The translations under genes were made by a program, and so were the position numbers. This document shows, piece by piece, positions 39,112 through 46,954 of a stretch of DNA of 64,000 nt (the first letter of the stretch is position 1; the number at the start of each line of letters is the position of its first letter). The notes under the pieces were generated by a model. It searched no databases. It saw only the letters and a program-made list of their open reading frames with translations, and was not told the DNA's origin. The DNA comes from Nocardioides exalbidus (GTDB taxonomy: Bacteria > Actinomycetota > Actinomycetes > Propionibacteriales > Nocardioidaceae): contig NZ_FNRT01000002.1 in the NCBI RefSeq assembly GCF_900105585.1, positions 3,968,001 to 4,032,000 of the forward strand, written 5' to 3'.

Positions 39112-39786
39112 TCAGGCGTCTCGCGTCCACACGACGAGCTCGTCGAGCGCCTCGCTGCCGTCACCCTCGCGGTGGAAGGCGACGACGTCGCTCGTCGCGA
39201 CCTGGCGCAGGCCGTAGGTCGCCGCCCGCCGCGCGACCTCGGCGCGCTCGAAGCGCTGCACGCGGTAGCCACCGCGGACGACGCTGACCCCGGTGGCCTG
39301 GACCGTCGGCCCGGGCACGATCGGCTCGTGGCTCGCCAGCAGGTGGCCGCTCGGGACGAGGTGGGTGGCGGCGCGCTCGAGCACCTCGAACATGTCGGGG
39401 ACCAGCTCGAGGACGCCGACGACGACGACCAGGTCCCACTGCCCCGGGGTGTCGCGCAGGAAGCCGGCGGCGTCCGCGACGACGAGCTCGGCCGACGGGA
39501 ATGCCTGCCTCGCCTGCTCGACCATGGCCGGCGACACGTCGACGAGCGTCAGCTCGGCGCCCGGGTAGAGCGACGCCAGCATCCGGGCCGTCAGGCCCGT
39601 GCCCGCGCCGAGGTCCAGGACGCGGTCCGGGGCGAGCCCGAGCGGCGCGAGGAGCGCGCGCGCTGCGTCGTTGGCGCTCCACCCGACGCGGTCCGCCCAG
39701 TCGTCGTAGTCGGGCGCGAGCCAGTCGTAGAACCCGGCCCAGCCGGCTGCGGCGCTGCGGGCCTCGTCGTCACGTGCAGCGCTCAC
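39112..39786 (-). CDS. Class I SAM-dependent methyltransferase
   Basis: 224 residues from GTG 39786, overlapping the Mur-ligase stop by 4 bases (GTGA). It has the SAM motifs VLDLGAGTGLTARMLASLYP (motif I), LTLVDVSPAMVEQARQAFPS (motif II) and LVVADAAGFLRDTPGQWDLV. The N-terminal FYDWLAPDYDDWADRVGWS suggests a small-molecule methylase of the UbiE/COQ5-like group. Substrate is unknown; translational coupling to a CphA-like ligase suggests both act on the same product. Confidence 0.8.
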   Translation of the reverse strand: MSAARDDEARSAAAGWAGFYDWLAPDYDDWADRVGWSANDAARALLAPLGLAPDRVLDLGAGTGLTARMLASLYPGAELTLVDVSPAMVEQARQAFPSAELVVADAAGFLRDTPGQWDLVVVVGVLELVPDMFEVLERAATHLVPSGHLLASHEPIVPGPTVQATGVSVVRGGYRVQRFERAEVARRAATYGLRQVATSDVVAFHREGDGSEALDELVVWTRDA

Positions 39787-41474
39787 GTGGCAGCCGCCCG
39801 GACCTTCGCCGAGAGCACCTCGGGGCTGTCGGCCGTGCCACCGTGCGCGGCGATCCAGTCGTAGGCCTGCTGCCGCTCGGCGTGGCACATCAGGCCGACC
39901 ACGTCGCCGGCCTCGGCGCGCGCCACCAGTGCCGCGAGGCACTCGACCTCGGTCTCGTAGGTGTCGATGTCCGTCACGCCCACGCGCGCCGCACCGGCCC
40001 GGAGCAGGTCGTCGATCTCCGTCGTCGTGCGGCCGCGCAGGTAGTGCGCCTTGTGCCCGATCGCGACGACGTCGCTGCCCTTCGCCCCGATCTCGCCCAG
40101 CGCGTCGATGAGCTCGTCGGTCCGGTCGCCCACGGCACCGAGGCCGAGCAGCAGCCGGGCACCGGGACGTCGTACGCCTCCCATGATCTCGAGCAGCGCC
40201 TCGAGCCCGGCCTCGTTGTGGGCGAGGTCCATCACGACGGAGACGTCGTGCGGCATCGAGAAGAAGTTCATCCGGCCCGGGTTGTGCTCGGCGTCCGGCC
40301 GGAACGACCGGAGGCCCTCGACGACGTCGGCGCGGTCCAGCCCGATGGCGAGGGCCGCGGAGGCGGCCGCGAGCGCGTTCTCGATGTTGAAGCGCGACAG
40401 GCCGGCCAGCGTCATGGGTACGTCGACCAGCTCGACCAGCGGGTCGGGGTCGGCGCCGGGGCGCAGGACGGTGATCCAGCCGTCGATGACCGTCGTGGCG
40501 CGACCGCCGCCGTGGCTGAGCACCTCGCGCACCGCGGGCGAGTCGGGGTCGCGGCTGAAGATCCACGGCTGCGCGGAGATGACCGACCGCATCGCGAGCA
40601 CGCGCGGGTCGTCGCCGTTGAGCACCGCCCAGCCGTCCTTCTTCGTGATGCGCGGGACGACCGACTTCACCTCCGCGAGCTGGTCGACGGTGTCGATCCC
40701 CTGCAGGCCGAGGTGGTCGGCCGTCACGTTGGTCACGACGGACACGTCGTTGCGGGTGATGCCGATGCCCTTCAGCAGGATGCCGCCACGCGCGGTCTCG
40801 GTGACGGCGAGCTCGACGCCGTCGAGGGCCATCGCCCGCGCGGCGCCGGACGGACCGGAGTAGTCGCCGGCCTCCACCAGCACGCCGTCGCGGTAGATGC
40901 CGTCGGTGTTGGACCAGCCGACCACCAGGCCGCTCGTGCGCGCGACATGGGCGATCATCCGACTGGTCGTGGTCTTGCCGTTGGTGCCGGTCACCGCGAC
41001 GACCGGGATGGTGGGGACGATCGTGGTGGGCCGCTCCCCCCTCGGTGCGGCCGCGACCTCCGCGGCCGCCCGGCTCACCGCCGACTCGACGTCGGGTGCG
41101 GGGAGCGCGTCGAGCGCGTGCGCGACCGCCTCGCCCAGCGCCCTGGCCCGACCGCGGTTGCGCCACGGGAAGGCGACCACGAGCACGTCGGGGTCGGACG
41201 TGGGCCGCACCCGCACGGCGAGCCGCCTGGTGCCGGCCTCGGTCGCGATCGCCCGGACCAGTCGCTCGACCGCACGCAGCGCGAACCGCTGGCGGAACCC
41301 GGAGCCGGCCGCGCCCGGCCGGGTCGAGCGCAGCGAGATCCGCCGCGCGAAGCGCAGCACGGCCTCGTCGTCGGCCTCGGTGATCGTCGAGACGTCGAGG
41401 GTCAGCTTCACCGCGGCGCGCGGGAAGTAGAGGTTGGGTCCTTCGAGGATCCGGAGCTCGACGAGTGAGGTCAC
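39783..41474 (-). CDS. Cyanophycin-synthetase-like Mur ligase lacking the ATP-grasp domain
   Basis: 563 residues from start 41474. N-terminus LRILEGPNLYFPRAAVKLTL parallels the CphA N-domain (RVYRGANVWSYDKSIHLVVD). The Mur-ligase P-loop VTGTNGKTTTSRMIAHVA comes at residue 161, about 340 residues earlier than in CphA, because the whole ATP-grasp region is absent. Downstream, ETARGGILLKGIGITRNDVS, TADHLGLQGIDTVDQLAEVK and MDLAHNEAGLEALLEIMG keep ligase residues, so it should be an active ATP-dependent amide ligase. In CphA this domain adds Arg to Asp side chains. The acceptor here is unknown. Coupled to the methyltransferase. Confidence 0.75.
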   Translation of the reverse strand: MTSLVELRILEGPNLYFPRAAVKLTLDVSTITEADDEAVLRFARRISLRSTRPGAAGSGFRQRFALRAVERLVRAIATEAGTRRLAVRVRPTSDPDVLVVAFPWRNRGRARALGEAVAHALDALPAPDVESAVSRAAAEVAAAPRGERPTTIVPTIPVVAVTGTNGKTTTSRMIAHVARTSGLVVGWSNTDGIYRDGVLVEAGDYSGPSGAARAMALDGVELAVTETARGGILLKGIGITRNDVSVVTNVTADHLGLQGIDTVDQLAEVKSVVPRITKKDGWAVLNGDDPRVLAMRSVISAQPWIFSRDPDSPAVREVLSHGGGRATTVIDGWITVLRPGADPDPLVELVDVPMTLAGLSRFNIENALAAASAALAIGLDRADVVEGLRSFRPDAEHNPGRMNFFSMPHDVSVVMDLAHNEAGLEALLEIMGGVRRPGARLLLGLGAVGDRTDELIDALGEIGAKGSDVVAIGHKAHYLRGRTTTEIDDLLRAGAARVGVTDIDTYETEVECLAALVARAEAGDVVGLMCHAERQQAYDWIAAHGGTADSPEVLSAKVRAAAT

Positions 41475-41505
41475 CGGGCGAAACTACCGAAGTGGGCCCG
41501 GCGGG

Positions 41506-42276
41506 TCAGAGCCCCATCGCGTGGAAGCCGCCGTCGACGTGGACGATCTCGCCGGTCGTGGCCGGGAAGAAGTCGCTCAGCAGCGCGCAGACGGCCTGCG
41601 CGGTCGGCGTGTGGTCGGACTCGTCCCAGCCCAGCGGCGCACGGTCCTTCCACGACGACTCGAGCTCCTCGAAGCCCGGGATCGCCTTCGCGGCCAGCGT
41701 CTTGAGCGGGCCGGCGGAGACCAGGTTGCAGCGGATGCCCTCGGGACCGAGGTCGCGCGCGACGTAGCGCGAGGTGTTCTCCAGGGCCGCCTTGGCCACG
41801 CCCATCCAGTCGTACGCCGGCCACGCGGTGGTCGCGTCGAAGGTCAGCCCGACGATCGAGCTGCCACGCGAGAGCAGGGGCCTCGTGGCGACGGCGAGCG
41901 ACTTGAGGGAGTACGCCGACACCTGCACCGCCTGCGCCACGTCCTCCCACGGGCCGTCCATGAACTTCCCGCCGAGCAGCGTCTCGGGGTTGCCGTAGGC
42001 GATGGAGTGGACCACGCCGTCGAGGCCGTCGACGTGCTCACGCACCTGGTCGGCGAGGCCGGCGAGGTGCTCCTCGTCGGTGACGTCGAGCTCCAGCACC
42101 GGAGGCTCCTGCGGGAGCCGCTTGGCGATCCGCTTGGTGATGCCGAGCGCACGGCCGAAGTTGGAGATGAGCACCGTCGCGCCCTGCTCCTGTGCGACCC
42201 GGGCGGTCGCGAAGCCGATCGAGCTGTCCATCGTGACGCCGGCGACGAGGATGCGCTTGCCGTCGAGGATTCCCAT
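41506..42276 (-). CDS. fabI: Enoyl-[ACP] reductase, InhA/FabI type
   Basis: 256 residues from ATG 42276. It reduces enoyl-ACP in fatty acid elongation. NAD-binding start MGILDGKRILVAGVTMDSSI, VHSIAYGNPETLLGGKFMDG, and active site FDATTAWPAYDWMGVAKAAL with Tyr and Lys six residues apart (Tyr-x6-Lys), as in InhA. It lies 48 bases after fabG on the same strand, the same order as mycobacterial fabG1-inhA. Confidence 0.93.
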   Translation of the reverse strand: MGILDGKRILVAGVTMDSSIGFATARVAQEQGATVLISNFGRALGITKRIAKRLPQEPPVLELDVTDEEHLAGLADQVREHVDGLDGVVHSIAYGNPETLLGGKFMDGPWEDVAQAVQVSAYSLKSLAVATRPLLSRGSSIVGLTFDATTAWPAYDWMGVAKAALENTSRYVARDLGPEGIRCNLVSAGPLKTLAAKAIPGFEELESSWKDRAPLGWDESDHTPTAQAVCALLSDFFPATTGEIVHVDGGFHAMGL

Positions 42277-42324
42277 GGGTGTGTCCCTTCGCTGGTGCTG
42301 TCGGAGAAGTCAGGTGGTGGTGGG

Positions 42325-43047
42325 TCAGTGGCCCATGCCGAGGCCGCCGTCGACCGGGATCACGGCCCCGGTGACGTAGGCGGCGCCGTCCGAGGCGAGC
42401 CACGTGACCGCGGAGGCGACCTCGGCCGGGGAGGCGTAGCGGCCCAGGGGCACCTGCCCCTTGATCGCGTCCTTCTGGTCGTCGGTGAGGACGTCGGTCA
42501 TGTCGGTCTCGACGAAGCCGGGCGAGACGACGTTGGTGGTGATCGAGCGGCTGCCGAGCTCGCGGGCGAGCGAACGGGCCATGCCGACGAGGCCGGCCTT
42601 GGAGGCGGCGTAGTTGACCTGCCCGGCCGAGCCGAGGAGGCCGACGACCGACGAGATCAGGATGATCCGGCCACGGCGCAGGCGGAGCATGCCCTTCGCG
42701 GCGCGCTTGGCGAGCCGGAAGGTGCCGGTGAGGTTGGTGTCGATGACCGAGGACCAGTCGTCCTCGCTCATCCGGAGGAGCAGCGTGTCCTTGGTGATGC
42801 CGGCGTTGGCCACGAGCACCTCGACCGGGCCGTGGGCCTCCTCGACCTGCTTGAACGCGGCCTCGACGGCGTCGGCATCGGTGATGTCGCAGCGCACGTC
42901 GAGCGCACCCTCGGGAGCACCGCCGTTGCGGGTCGTGACCGCCACCTTGTCGCCCTGGGCGATGAACGCCTCGGCGATCGCACGGCCGATGCCGCGGTTG
43001 CCGCCGGTGACGAGTACGGACTTGGGGGTGCTCGGGTTGTCGCTCAC
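42325..43047 (-). CDS. fabG: 3-oxoacyl-[ACP] reductase
   Basis: 240 residues from GTG 43047. Rossmann motif VTGGNRGIGRAIAEAFIAQG, NAG strand LVANAGITKDTLLLRM, and catalytic Ser-Tyr-Lys in SSVVGLLGSAGQVNYAASKA. The C-terminal VTGAVIPVDGGLGMGH is standard. It uses NADPH to reduce 3-oxoacyl-ACP in FAS II. First gene of a two-gene unit with fabI. Dodecin is encoded 43 bases upstream on the same strand. Confidence 0.92.
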   Translation of the reverse strand: MSDNPSTPKSVLVTGGNRGIGRAIAEAFIAQGDKVAVTTRNGGAPEGALDVRCDITDADAVEAAFKQVEEAHGPVEVLVANAGITKDTLLLRMSEDDWSSVIDTNLTGTFRLAKRAAKGMLRLRRGRIILISSVVGLLGSAGQVNYAASKAGLVGMARSLARELGSRSITTNVVSPGFVETDMTDVLTDDQKDAIKGQVPLGRYASPAEVASAVTWLASDGAAYVTGAVIPVDGGLGMGH

Positions 43048-43090
43048 GAGCCCGACGCTAGTGATTACCGCGGGGTACGCCGAAACAGGC

Positions 43091-43303
43091 TCACTCGTCC
43101 TCGAGGCGGAAGCCGACCTTCATGCCGACCTGGAAGTGCTCGACCTGGCCGTCCTTGGCCTGGCCGCGGACCTGGGTGACCTCGAACCAGTCGATGTGGC
43201 GCAGCGTCTTGCCAGCGCGCTCGATGCCGTTGCGGATGGCTGCGTCGATGCCGTCGGGCGAGGTGCCGACGATCTCGGTGACGCGGTAGGTGCGGTTGGT
43301 CAT
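43091..43303 (-). CDS. Dodecin-family flavin-binding protein
   Basis: 70 residues from ATG 43303, AGGAGG 8 bases upstream. Sequence YRVTEIVGTSPDGIDAAIRN and TLRHIDWFEVTQVRGQAKDG carry the dodecin beta-alpha-beta-beta pattern and the Trp (W near residue 39) that stacks on the flavin. It forms dodecameric flavin stores or buffers. Same strand and 43 bases from fabG. Confidence 0.92.
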   Translation of the reverse strand: MTNRTYRVTEIVGTSPDGIDAAIRNGIERAGKTLRHIDWFEVTQVRGQAKDGQVEHFQVGMKVGFRLEDE

Positions 43304-43369
43304 GGGGGTGCCTCCTGGTCGTGGTGCCACGACCCTAGCGATGCGGAGGGCAGGCGTAGAGTCGAGAGC

Positions 43370-43663
43370 ATGGCCAAGCAGGACGCCGTCCGCATCACCA
43401 CGGCACGCAGCAGCGCCGCCGAGGACATGCACTCACGGCAGGTGCGCTACGGCGTGTCGATGTCGATCCGCCTCGTCTGCTTCATCGCCGCCGTGGCGGT
43501 CGGACCCGGCCCGCTGCGGTGGGTCCTGGTGGCCGCCGCGGTGTTCCTGCCGCTGTTCGCGGTGGTGATGGCCAACGCCGGCGACCAGCGCGACGACGGA
43601 TTCACGCTGCGGGACTCCCCCGGCACCCATGAACTGACGGCGCGCGACGACGACGAGCACTGA
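43370..43663 (+). CDS. DUF3099-family membrane protein
   Basis: 97 residues from ATG 43370 (MAKQDAVRITTARSSAAEDM). Two helices: MSIRLVCFIAAVAVG and WVLVAAAVFLPLFAVVMANA, with the RQVRYGVSMSIR boundary typical of this actinobacterial family. The C-terminal 28 residues are acidic. Function unknown. The 6C-type RNA gene begins just downstream. Confidence 0.85.
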   Translation: MAKQDAVRITTARSSAAEDMHSRQVRYGVSMSIRLVCFIAAVAVGPGPLRWVLVAAAVFLPLFAVVMANAGDQRDDGFTLRDSPGTHELTARDDDEH

Positions 43664-43724
43664 TTTTTGCTTGACACCTGCCCAGCAGAAGTTTGGTTTT
43701 GCCACATCGCCGTGCCATGATCGC

Positions 43725-43813
43725 TGACGCGAGCGCAGCATCCCCCGTCTGCGATTTCGCACTCTGAGGTGCCGGACAGCTTCCCCCCGTGGCTGTCCGG
43801 CACCTTGCTTTTC
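43725..43813 (+). ncRNA. 6C-type small RNA
   Basis: Two hairpins with cytosine-rich loops lie in tandem: CGCAG-CATCCCCCGT-CTGCG (43734-43753, five C) and the perfect 14-bp AGGTGCCGGACAGC/GCTGTCCGGCACCT (43767-43805) with loop TTCCCCCCGTG (six C), followed by TGCTTTT. This is the defining architecture of the actinobacterial 6C RNA, whose C-rich loops pair with G-rich ribosome-binding sites. A promoter-like CATGAT (43716-43721) lies just before the presumed start; the 5' end is estimated. The second hairpin doubles as a terminator. Confidence 0.8.
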
Positions 43814-43846
43814 CCGGCAGCCCGCCGCCCTCCCGGAAGGATCCCC

Positions 43847-44053
43847 GTGCAGCCCGAGATGGACCGCGACATCTGCTCGGCCAAGGGCTGCCAGGCCGAC
43901 GCCGTGTGGGACCTGCAGTGGAACAACCCGAAGATCCACACGCCCGAGCGCCGCAAGTCGTGGCTCGCGTGCGACGAGCACCGCCAGTCGCTCAGCGACT
44001 TCCTCGGGGCCCGCGGGTTCCTGAAGGACGTCGTGGCGCACACGCCCGCCTGA
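43847..44053 (+). CDS. Small Cys-rich protein, 68 aa, unknown function
   Basis: Starts at GTG 43847 with GGAAGG 6 bases upstream. Contains DICSAKGCQADAVWDLQWNN and KSWLACDEHRQSLSDFLG. The spacing CxxxxC...C..H suggests a small zinc-binding fold. It belongs to a conserved actinobacterial family; I recall database entries named acetone carboxylase for it, a label its sequence does not support. It lies 34 bases past the 6C-type RNA terminator, so it may read from the same region. Confidence 0.7.
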   Translation: MQPEMDRDICSAKGCQADAVWDLQWNNPKIHTPERRKSWLACDEHRQSLSDFLGARGFLKDVVAHTPA

Positions 44054-44087
44054 CGTCGTACCGATCGAGGCTCATCACCAGGGCTCC

Positions 44088-44148
44088 GGGTCTCGACACG
44101 CCGGTCACGACCTCGTTCCTCGGTCGCGCGGCTCGCTCGACCACCATC
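44088..44148. repeat. REP-like intergenic sequence
   Basis: GGGTCTCGACACGCCGG and GGCTCGCTCGACCACCATC flank a degenerate inverted-repeat core (GGTCACGACC, CTCGGTCGCG). The words GGTCTCGAC and GCTCGCTCGACC are those of dispersed intergenic repeats I recall from Nocardioides-type genomes. It lies between the small Cys-rich gene and moaA. Only one clear copy is in this window. Confidence 0.35.
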
Positions 44149-44173
44149 AGCGGATCCGCTGGCGCGTCTCCGC

Positions 44174-45163
44174 TCAGCCCCCGATGGCGGACATCGGGCG
44201 GTCGGGCTGGAGGAAGGTCTCGTCGTCGATCCCGTGTCCCGCGGCCTTGCCCCGCATCGCGACGACCCAGCGCTCGGCGATGACGGCGTCGCTGGCGCCG
44301 GACCGGAGCGCCGTGCGGAGGTCCGACTCGTGACGGGCGAACAGGCAGTTGCGGACCTGGCCGTCGGCGGTGATCCGGACCCGGTCGCAGTCGCCGCAGA
44401 AGGGCCGGGTCACCGAGGCGATGATGCCGACGGTGGCAGGACCGCCGTCGACGGCGAAGAGCTCGGCGGGGGCGCTGCCCCGCGGCTCGGAGTGGGGCGT
44501 CAGCGTGAACTCGCCCGACAGCGACTCGAAGATCTCGTCGGCCGTGACCATCGCCGCGCGGTTCCAGTCGTGCTGGGCGTCGAGGGGCATCTGCTCGATG
44601 AAGCGGAGGTCGTAGCCGTGCTCGAGGCACCAGCGCAGCAGCTCGGGCGCCTGGTCGTCGTTGGTGCCGCGCAGCAGGACGGCGTTGATCTTGATCGGTC
44701 CGAGTCCGGCGGCCTTCGCGGCCTCGAGGCCCGCCACGACGTCGTCGAACCGGTCGCGCCGGGTGATCGTCGCGAAGGTCTCGGGCCTGACGGTGTCGAG
44801 GCTGGCGTTGATCCGGTCGAGCCCCGCGTCGGCCAGCGCCTGGGCGGTGCGCTGGAGGCCGAGCGCGTTGGTGGTCAGCGACGTCTCGACGCCGAGCGCG
44901 TGGCTGCGGGCCACGATGTCGAGGAGCCCGCGACGCAGCAGCGGCTCACCGCCGGTGAACCTCACCTCCCGGATCCCCAGCTGCTCGACCCCGATGGTGA
45001 CCAGCCGGACCACCTCGTCGTCGGTGAGCGTCTCGTCGGTGGGGAGCCAGTCGAGGCCCTCCGCCGGCATGCAGTAGCTGCACCGGAGGTTGCACCGGTC
45101 GGTCAGGGACACGCGCAGGTCAGTGGCCACGCGGCCGAAGCGATCTGCCAGAGGTGTCGTCAC
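44174..45163 (-). CDS. moaA: GTP 3',8-cyclase (molybdenum cofactor)
   Basis: 329 residues from GTG 45163. Radical-SAM cluster motif CNLRCSYCMPAEG near residue 24, GGEPLLRRG motif, the second cluster CGDCDRVRITADGQVRNC near the C-terminus, and the essential C-terminal GG (MSAIGG). It begins molybdopterin synthesis by converting GTP to the cyclic precursor. No other mo genes are next to it. Divergent from the SURF1 gene with a 58-base gap. Confidence 0.93.
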   Translation of the reverse strand: MTTPLADRFGRVATDLRVSLTDRCNLRCSYCMPAEGLDWLPTDETLTDDEVVRLVTIGVEQLGIREVRFTGGEPLLRRGLLDIVARSHALGVETSLTTNALGLQRTAQALADAGLDRINASLDTVRPETFATITRRDRFDDVVAGLEAAKAAGLGPIKINAVLLRGTNDDQAPELLRWCLEHGYDLRFIEQMPLDAQHDWNRAAMVTADEIFESLSGEFTLTPHSEPRGSAPAELFAVDGGPATVGIIASVTRPFCGDCDRVRITADGQVRNCLFARHESDLRTALRSGASDAVIAERWVVAMRGKAAGHGIDDETFLQPDRPMSAIGG

Positions 45164-45221
45164 CCGCCGAGTCTACCGAGGCACCGTCTGCGGCTCAGGA
45201 AGCGGCGGATAACCTCGGCGG

Positions 45222-46184
45222 GTGCACAAGATGCGGTTCCTCGTCTCACGCCGCTGGATCGTCTTCGCACTCGTCGTCGTCTTCCTCGCCTGGGTCGCGT
45301 GGCGGCTCGGCGAGTGGCAGTTCCACCGGCTCGACGACCGCAAGCAGCTGAACTCGATCATCGAGCGCAACGAGAAGGCCGGGCCTGCCCCCGTCACCGA
45401 CGTGCTCACCCCCGGCGAGCCCGTCACCAGGGCCGACCAGTGGCGGATCGTCGAGGCGACCGGGACCTACGACGTCGACGACACGGTGATCGTGCGCTAC
45501 CGCACGCGTGAGGGCGAGGCCGGCGTCGACGTCGTCGTGCCCCTCGAGCTCGCCGACGGGTCCAGCCTGCTCGTCGACCGCGGGTGGTACGCCACCGACA
45601 ACCGCGGTGCGACGTCGGCCGACGTGCCCGCCCCGCCCAGCGGCGAGGTCACCGTGACGGGGTGGGTCCGCCAGGACGCCGAGGGCGACAGCACCCACGT
45701 GTCCGGGAAGTCGACCCGCGCGGTCAACAGCGGCGAGATCGGCGAGGCCCTCGACCGTGAGGTGCTCGGCGGCTGGGTCGACCTCCGCAGCGAGTCGCCG
45801 GAGCCGGCCGAGGCGTTGCTCCCGGTCGAGCTGCCGGAGCTGAACAACGGACCGCACTTCTTCTACGGCCTGCAGTGGTGGTTCTTCGGAGCGCTGGCGA
45901 TCTTCGGCTTCTTCTTCCTCATCGTCGACGAGATGCGCGGCGGTCGCGGGCCGTGGGCCGGCAGTGACCGGTCCGCACCCCGACCCGCCGACAAGCCGGC
46001 GCCGGCCGCCCCGGCGAAGCCCGCCCCAGCCAGGGCGGTGGCGCCCAAGCCGAAGCGCAAGACCTGGCGCGAGCGGCTCGACCGCGGCGAGGACTGGGAC
46101 GACGAGCCCCCCGCCCCTCGTCCGTCGTCACAGGGCGCGCAGGAGTCCGCCGTCGACCGGGAGCATCACGCCCGTCAGGAATGA
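45222..46184 (+). CDS. SURF1-family protein (cytochrome oxidase assembly)
   Basis: 320 residues from GTG 45222 (an ATG 9 bases later is possible). First helix FLVSRRWIVFALVVVFLAWV and last helix LQWWFFGALAIFGFFFLIV frame the extracytoplasmic domain with the SURF1 motifs WRLGEWQFHRLDDR, VDRGWYATDNRG and NGPHFFYGLQWW. The C-terminal 80 residues are a cytoplasmic Pro/Ala/Lys tail (PADKPAPAAPAKPAPARAV). It helps insert heme into aa3-type oxidase. The last 57 bases overlap the convergent SDR gene. Confidence 0.85.
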   Translation: MHKMRFLVSRRWIVFALVVVFLAWVAWRLGEWQFHRLDDRKQLNSIIERNEKAGPAPVTDVLTPGEPVTRADQWRIVEATGTYDVDDTVIVRYRTREGEAGVDVVVPLELADGSSLLVDRGWYATDNRGATSADVPAPPSGEVTVTGWVRQDAEGDSTHVSGKSTRAVNSGEIGEALDREVLGGWVDLRSESPEPAEALLPVELPELNNGPHFFYGLQWWFFGALAIFGFFFLIVDEMRGGRGPWAGSDRSAPRPADKPAPAAPAKPAPARAVAPKPKRKTWRERLDRGEDWDDEPPAPRPSSQGAQESAVDREHHARQE

Positions 46185-46898
46185 CGCGGCCGGCGACATC
46201 ACGAACGCCGCCACCGCGCCGAACTCCTCCGGCTCACCGTAGCGACCGAGCGGGATCGTCGCCTCTGCCCGGTGGCGTGCTGCTTCGGGGTCACCGGTCG
46301 ACGCGTCGAGCTCGGCGACCCGCTCGGTGGCGATGCGACCCGGCAGGAGCCCGTTGACTCGTACGCCGCGGGGGCCGAGCTCGTCGGCGAGGGTCTTGGC
46401 GACCATCGCGAGGCCCGGGCGCAGTCCGTTGGAGATCGCCATCTCCGGCAGCGGGGACCGCACGCTCGAGGAGAGCACCAGCCCCAGGGCCCCGCCGGCG
46501 GGCAGCGACGTGCCGACCTCGCGGGCCAGGCGCACCGCGCCGAGGAAGACCGACTCGAAGGCAGCGGTCCACTGCTCGTCGGTGATGGTCGTGACCGGGC
46601 CCTTCGGCGGGCCGCCCACGCTGATCAGGGCGCCGTCGATCCGTCCCCAGGCGGAGTCGGCCGCGGCGAGCAGCCGGGCGGGCGCCCCGCGCTCGGAGTT
46701 GTCGACCGCCACGCCGACCGCCGCCTCGCGCCCGGCAGCGTCGTTGAGGGTCGCGACGGCCGCGTCGAGCGACTCCTGCGAGCGCCCCGACAGCACGACG
46801 CGGGCGCCCTCCGCGACCAGCGCGTCGGCGCTCGCCCGCCCAAGTCCCCGGGCTCCCCCGGTGACGATGAAGACGCGGTCGGCCAGCTGGAGATCCAT
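46128..46898 (-). CDS. SDR-family oxidoreductase with altered active site
   Basis: 256 residues from ATG 46898. Cofactor motif VTGGARGLGRASADALVAEG and VLSGRSQESLD. The canonical catalytic YxxxK is missing: the region reads SSSVRSPLPEMAISNGLRPG then LAMVAK, with Asn where Tyr is expected. It otherwise keeps SDR features (RVNGLLPGRIATERV, LTGVMLPVDGGLLRAL). Activity is therefore uncertain; a known actinobacterial sub-branch has this SNxLRPG form. Convergent with SURF1. Confidence 0.8.
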   Translation of the reverse strand: MDLQLADRVFIVTGGARGLGRASADALVAEGARVVLSGRSQESLDAAVATLNDAAGREAAVGVAVDNSERGAPARLLAAADSAWGRIDGALISVGGPPKGPVTTITDEQWTAAFESVFLGAVRLAREVGTSLPAGGALGLVLSSSVRSPLPEMAISNGLRPGLAMVAKTLADELGPRGVRVNGLLPGRIATERVAELDASTGDPEAARHRAEATIPLGRYGEPEEFGAVAAFVMSPAASFLTGVMLPVDGGLLRAL

Positions 46899-46954
46899 GG
46901 CCCGAGGCTAGCCGGGCACGACGCACCGGTGAACGGCGTGCCGAGGGAGACGCG

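Noticed and set aside
43671..43700. TTGACA at 43671-43676 as the -35 of the small RNA
   Set aside because: No acceptable -10 lies 16-18 bases downstream of it, and the presumed RNA start is more than 45 bases away. Another promoter use is possible but unsupported.
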